Of a DNA stretch of 7,982 nucleotides, positions 5,768 to 7,982 are shown in pieces. How positions within the stretch are numbered: position 1 is the first letter of the stretch; every line of letters begins with the position of its first letter. A model generated the notes under the pieces. It saw only the letters and a list, made by a program, of their open reading frames with translations. It ran no database searches and was not told the DNA's origin. This DNA is from Mariniphaga sp. (GTDB lineage: Bacteria; Bacteroidota; Bacteroidia; Bacteroidales; Prolixibacteraceae): NCBI GenBank assembly GCA_013203525.1, contig JABMQB010000267.1, positions 1 through 7,982 on the forward strand, in the 5' to 3' direction. The position numbers and the translations under genes are program-made.

Positions 5768-6379
5768 TTAATCTCCAAAATCGAGGTTGAATTTCTGTCG
5801 AAGTAAACTCAAGTCCGGATTATTTTTAACCATCTCTTCATACTTCTCATCATCAGAATAAATTAATTTTTCTCCCTCTTTTTCCTCAATTTCAGTAACA
5901 ACTTCAATCGATGAATTTTTTAATTCATTTCGCAAAAAAGAAACAAGCTCAGGTTTAATAATTCTGATATTTTCTTCTTGAACAGTATTCCCAATTTTAA
6001 GAATAAACTTATAATCAGAGCTAAATTCAGGAATTAACGACAAGGTAGTTTTAAGGGTTGGGCTGTCAACCTTATTCAAAAAAAGATTCCATTTCTCTTT
6101 AAACCGATCTTCGGTAATATTTTCTTTAAGATCCTGATTAGTATATGCTTCATGTTGCTGTTTTGCAGATACTTCATTTTTCTGCATTTTACCCGACAGC
6201 GCATCTTTTATTGAAGGCGTATTTACACTTTTTGATAATTTTCTTAAGGTAGGTTTGGGTGCCGATAATTCCTTATCCGGCAAAGAAGATTTAGCTGTTT
6301 CTTCTTTCTTTACAGGAATTTCCTTTTTTTCAGAAAATATTGGTTCAATAATATCTGAATCGCCTGATTCGTCAGCTAT
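5768..6379 (-). CDS. dnaX: dnaX C-terminal part (tau-specific extension), reached by a -1 shift
   Basis: This frame has no stop from the A10 run (6379-6388) down to the stop at 5768 and encodes 203 residues (368-570 of a fused protein), starting IADESGDSD when the shift occurs at the end of A10. It first forms a charged, disordered-looking linker (about 368-455) with a short NTPSIKDAL motif at about 420-428. A helical and strand-containing domain then follows, from TEDRFKEKW (about 457) to the end FNLDFGD. The closing pattern NPDLSLLRQKFNLDF resembles the C-terminus of full-length Bacteroidota DnaX. In E. coli this part of tau binds the polymerase alpha subunit and the DnaB helicase. There is no good independent start: the first candidate is a TTG at 6283, well inside the linker, without a Shine-Dalgarno. 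It is therefore part of dnaX, not a separate gene. Confidence 0.85.
   Translation of the reverse strand: MADESGDSDIIEPIFSEKKEIPVKKEETAKSSLPDKELSAPKPTLRKLSKSVNTPSIKDALSGKMQKNEVSAKQQHEAYTNQDLKENITEDRFKEKWNLFLNKVDSPTLKTTLSLIPEFSSDYKFILKIGNTVQEENIRIIKPELVSFLRNELKNSSIEVVTEIEEKEGEKLIYSDDEKYEEMVKNNPDLSLLRQKFNLDFGD
6357..6370 (-). promoter_or_regulatory. Small hairpin 8 nt downstream of the dnaX slippery run
   Basis: On the minus strand GAATC-AGGC-GATTC forms a 5-bp stem with a 4-nt loop. It can be extended by a CT/AG pair across a 3-nt bulge. It begins 8 nt after the last A of A10, the distance at which stimulatory structures usually lie after a frameshift site. The stem is short and AT-containing, so its strength is doubtful. 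Confidence 0.35.
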
Positions 6380-7479
6380 TTTTTTTTTAAGGTTAGCTGA
6401 GCTATCCGAATCAATGCCAACTCTACCAACAGCCTTTTATTTTGGCTTGTTTTATATTGCAGATCACATTCGTTGCCAATCTTTAATGCATCAAATAAAA
6501 AGTCACTTTCACAAGCAGCAGCCTGTATTTTATACTTTTCCTTTGTTTCGCCACCCACCTCAAGTAATTGAACTGTAACAGGATCTTTGCAAACCAAAAG
6601 GTCTCTTAAATGCCCAGCTAAACCATTAATAAAATGATGCCCATCAAATCCATGGTTCAAAATCTCATTAAATGTTAGCAAAACCTCAGGAATATTATTC
6701 TTAAGAAATAAATCAACCAATTTAAAATAGTAATCGTAGTCAAGTACATTCAGATTTGAAATAACATCCTGATATGTAACTTCTTTTCCTGAAAAACTTA
6801 CAATCTGGTCGAAAATAGATAGGGCATCACGCATTGCACCATCCGCCTTCTGAGCAATAACATTTAAACCCTCAGGTTCAACTGTTACTCCTTCATTTTT
6901 CGCAACATATTCCAGATGTCCAACAATATCTTCAATACGGATACGATTAAAATCAAAAATCTGGCAACGTGATAAAATTGTTGGAATTATTTTATGCTTT
7001 TCGGTAGTAGCCAAAATAAAAATTGCATGTTCAGGCGGTTCTTCCAGAGTTTTTAAAAATGCATTAAACGCAGCCTGAGACAACATGTGAACCTCATCAA
7101 TTATATATATGCTGTATTTCGCAATTTGTGGTGGAATACGAACCTGATCGGTGAGGTTTCGAATATCATCGACAGAATTATTGGATGCAGCATCCAGTTC
7201 ATGAATATTAAACGAACGGTTGGTATTAAACGATTTACACGATTCACATTCATTACATGCTTCGGTTTCGTCATTAAGGTTAAAGCAGTTTATTGTTTTG
7301 GCGAATATTCGTGCACAAGTGGTTTTTCCAATTCCACGAGGTCCACAAAAAAGATAAGCATGAGCAAGTTGTTTGCTTTTAATAGCATTCTTTAAAGTTG
7401 AAGTAATAGATGCCTGCGCTACAACCGTCTTAAATGAATCGGGCCTGTATTTTCGTGCTGATACAATAAAATTCTCCAT
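6376..7479 (-). CDS. dnaX: DNA polymerase III clamp-loader subunit DnaX, zero-frame (gamma-like) product
   Basis: A 367-residue AAA+ ATPase that, with delta and delta', loads the sliding clamp onto primed DNA. Visible marks: RKYRP (9-13, the usual DnaX start), Walker A GPRGIGKTT (46-54), zinc-site cysteines C65, C75, C78 and C81, Walker B IIDEVH (126-131), sensor 1 LATTE (156-160), the SRC motif (170-172, with the arginine finger R171), sensor 2 GAMRDALS (214-221), and the helical collar (domain III, about 245-365). The frame stops with TAG directly after three Lys codons in an A10 run, close to where domain III ends in E. coli DnaX, so the product is a complete gamma-type subunit, not a random truncation. 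The remaining tau part is open in the -1 frame (5768-6379), for a 570-residue full protein. Start ATG 7479 is preceded by GGAAGA, one of the few good Shine-Dalgarno-like sequences here. A leader of about 65 nt follows a likely promoter box at 7552-7559. Confidence 0.93.
   Translation of the reverse strand: MENFIVSARKYRPDSFKTVVAQASITSTLKNAIKSKQLAHAYLFCGPRGIGKTTCARIFAKTINCFNLNDETEACNECESCKSFNTNRSFNIHELDAASNNSVDDIRNLTDQVRIPPQIAKYSIYIIDEVHMLSQAAFNAFLKTLEEPPEHAIFILATTEKHKIIPTILSRCQIFDFNRIRIEDIVGHLEYVAKNEGVTVEPEGLNVIAQKADGAMRDALSIFDQIVSFSGKEVTYQDVISNLNVLDYDYYFKLVDLFLKNNIPEVLLTFNEILNHGFDGHHFINGLAGHLRDLLVCKDPVTVQLLEVGGETKEKYKIQAAACESDFLFDALKIGNECDLQYKTSQNKRLLVELALIRIAQLTLKKK
6379..6388 (-). other. 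dnaX: A10 slippery run in dnaX: candidate programmed frameshift or transcriptional slippage site
   Basis: On the minus strand the frame reads TTA AAA AAA AAA TAG. The run contains the -1 slippery pattern X XXY YYZ (A AAA AAA) in the correct phase. A -1 ribosomal shift, or a transcript with one extra A, continues into ATA GCT GAC and the 203-codon tau tail. A transcript lacking one A reads into AAT AGC TGA and also stops. TAGCTGA thus closes the 0 and +1 frames and leaves only -1 open. dnaX of E. coli (ribosomal -1 shift at A AAA AAG) and of Thermus thermophilus (slippage on A9) use related devices to make both gamma and tau. Confidence 0.65.
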
Positions 7480-7500
7480 TTCTTCCAGTCAAATCATATT

Positions 7501-7545
7501 TGATAAAAGTCTTCTGAATTTCCGTTCTTCGAAGCATTTTTATCA
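7501..7545 (-). other. Imperfect inverted repeat in the dnaX 5' leader
   Basis: TGATAAAA (7501-7508) pairs perfectly with TTTTATCA (7538-7545), and further in CTTC (7511-7514) pairs with GAAG (7531-7534). It lies between the putative -7 box and the dnaX ATG, so the transcript could begin at or near the outer arm. Its function is unknown; it may be a leader hairpin stabilising the mRNA or chance in AT-rich DNA. Confidence 0.4.
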
Positions 7546-7551
7546 GAGAAA

Positions 7552-7559
7552 CAAATATA
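7552..7559 (-). promoter_or_regulatory. Putative -7 box (TATATTTG) of dnaX
   Basis: On the minus strand TATATTTG fits TAnnTTTG and lies 72 nt before the ATG. A TTTG occurs upstream with a 23-nt spacer, slightly longer than the usual 19-21 nt, so the -33 assignment is tentative. Confidence 0.5.
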
Positions 7560-7682
7560 CATATTTATGCCAATCAGGAATACAAAACTTATTAACAAAC
7601 TATCTTCAAAAAGCCTAGTTTTTTACTAAAAAGAATTGTATTTTTTATGAATATTTAAGAATTAATTTGAGGTATTAATTGC

Positions 7683-7700
7683 CCCGCCCGAAAGGATGGG
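7683..7700. repeat. GC-rich hairpin with a GAAA tetraloop
   Basis: CCCGCCC-GAAA-GGATGGG forms a stem with five G-C pairs, one G-T wobble and one C-A mismatch, capped by a GNRA-type loop. It stands out sharply from the AT-rich surroundings in the 262-bp divergent spacer between dnaX and the GPx gene. No T-run follows on either strand, so it is not an intrinsic terminator. It looks like a dispersed intergenic repeat unit, but this needs a genome-wide comparison. Confidence 0.5.
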
Positions 7701-7708
7701 ACATAGGA

Positions 7709-7717
7709 TATAATTTG
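7709..7717 (+). promoter_or_regulatory. Weak candidate -7 box (TATAATTTG) of the GPx gene
   Basis: TATAATTTG resembles TAnnTTTG but with one extra base between TA and TTTG. It lies 24 nt before the ATG at 7742, about the same distance as for fabI and pdxH. The GC-rich hairpin at 7683-7700 would cover the -33 region. Confidence 0.25.
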
Positions 7718-7741
7718 AAATAAACATTGAGAATTTTAGCT

Positions 7742-7982
7742 ATGCGTATTTTCTTATTCATACTTGGTTTTATTTTAATAGCAGCTCAAGGTTCTGCCCA
7801 GCTTAGAACTCTTTATGATTTTTCTGCCAAATCTATTGATGGAAAGGAATTGAATTTTTCTCAATTTAAAGGGAAAAAAGTGATAATTGTTAATACCGCT
7901 TCCGAATGTAGTTTAGCACCTCAATTCAAAAGGCTCCAGGCAATATTTGAAGAATATGGTGGTGATGATTTTACAATTATTG
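7742..7982 (+). CDS. Exported glutathione peroxidase family protein, N-terminal part (runs off window)
   Basis: 80 codons are visible, starting at ATG 7742 and still open at the right edge. Residues 1-19 are a signal peptide (MRIF, hydrophobic core, QGSA). The GPx/thioredoxin fold follows: LYDFSAKSIDGKELNFSQFKG-type start (from about 24), VIIVNTASEC (47-56) and APQFKRLQAIFEEY (59-72). C56 is at the position of the peroxidatic Cys/selenocysteine of GPx enzymes. Family knowledge: bacterial GPx proteins mostly use thioredoxin rather than glutathione to reduce hydroperoxides. The residue after the catalytic Cys is Ser (CSLAPQF), where the usual motif is CG(L/F)TPQ(Y/F), a small deviation. The Gln, Trp and Asn of the active site lie mostly beyond the window, so activity cannot be judged. 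The signal peptide places it in the periplasm or outer envelope. Confidence 0.85.
   Translation, partial: MRIFLFILGFILIAAQGSAQLRTLYDFSAKSIDGKELNFSQFKGKKVIIVNTASECSLAPQFKRLQAIFEEYGGDDFTII

Noticed and set aside
5768..6283. A separate gene starting at TTG 6283 on the minus strand
   Set aside because: The same frame is open back to the A10 run of dnaX, the start lies inside a linker with no Shine-Dalgarno, and the C-terminus is DnaX-like.
6255..6578. Plus-strand open frame of 107 codons across the dnaX frame junction
   Set aside because: Antisense to dnaX; the complementary strand carries clear DnaX coding on both sides.
7430..7537. Short upstream reading frame (ATG 7537, 35 codons) overlapping the dnaX start in the -1 frame
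   Set aside because: No ribosome binding site and no protein-like signal; the ATG falls within the leader inverted repeat and is probably chance.

Overview
The window looks like chromosomal DNA from an AT-rich member of the Bacteroidota, probably Bacteroidales/Marinilabiliales-like. This rests on three things: the bat (aerotolerance) operon organisation, the style of the protein sequences, and TAnnTTTG promoter boxes of the Bacteroidota type sitting just upstream of several genes, with few Shine-Dalgarno sequences. No complete mobile element, tRNA, rRNA or CRISPR array is visible.

Layout. (1) Positions 1-2858, + strand: the end of a Bat operon, with the C-terminal tail of batC, complete batD and complete batE. 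These are envelope proteins of the BatA-E system. (2) 3047-3907, +: fabI, the NADH-dependent enoyl-ACP reductase of fatty acid synthesis, with its own promoter box and a very clear terminator. (3) 3961-4292: a gene-poor stretch with REP-like inverted repeats and other low-complexity relics. (4) 4347-4955, -: an exported thioredoxin/peroxiredoxin-like protein with its own terminator, divergent from (5) pdxH, 5090-5725, +, the last enzyme of pyridoxal phosphate synthesis. (6) 5768-7479, -: dnaX, the clamp-loader gene, split into two reading frames at an A10 run. (7) 7742 to the window edge, +: the start of an exported glutathione-peroxidase-family protein.

The most interesting element is dnaX. 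Normal decoding gives a 367-residue protein that stops (TAG) directly after A10, at the end of the domain III collar; this would be a gamma-type subunit. The tau-specific C-terminal region stays open in the -1 frame for another 203 codons. The bases after A10 (TAGCTGA) put stops in the 0 and +1 frames while leaving the -1 frame open, and a small hairpin starts 8 nt downstream. This matches the logic of programmed slippage or frameshifting known for E. coli and Thermus dnaX, but with polarity reversed: the shifted frame, not the standard one, makes tau. A one-base homopolymer error in the sequence is the main alternative.

The other genes are housekeeping. Bat proteins, a thioredoxin-like protein and a GPx lie near one another, which may hint at an envelope oxidative-stress theme, but they are separate transcription units and the link is only an inference.
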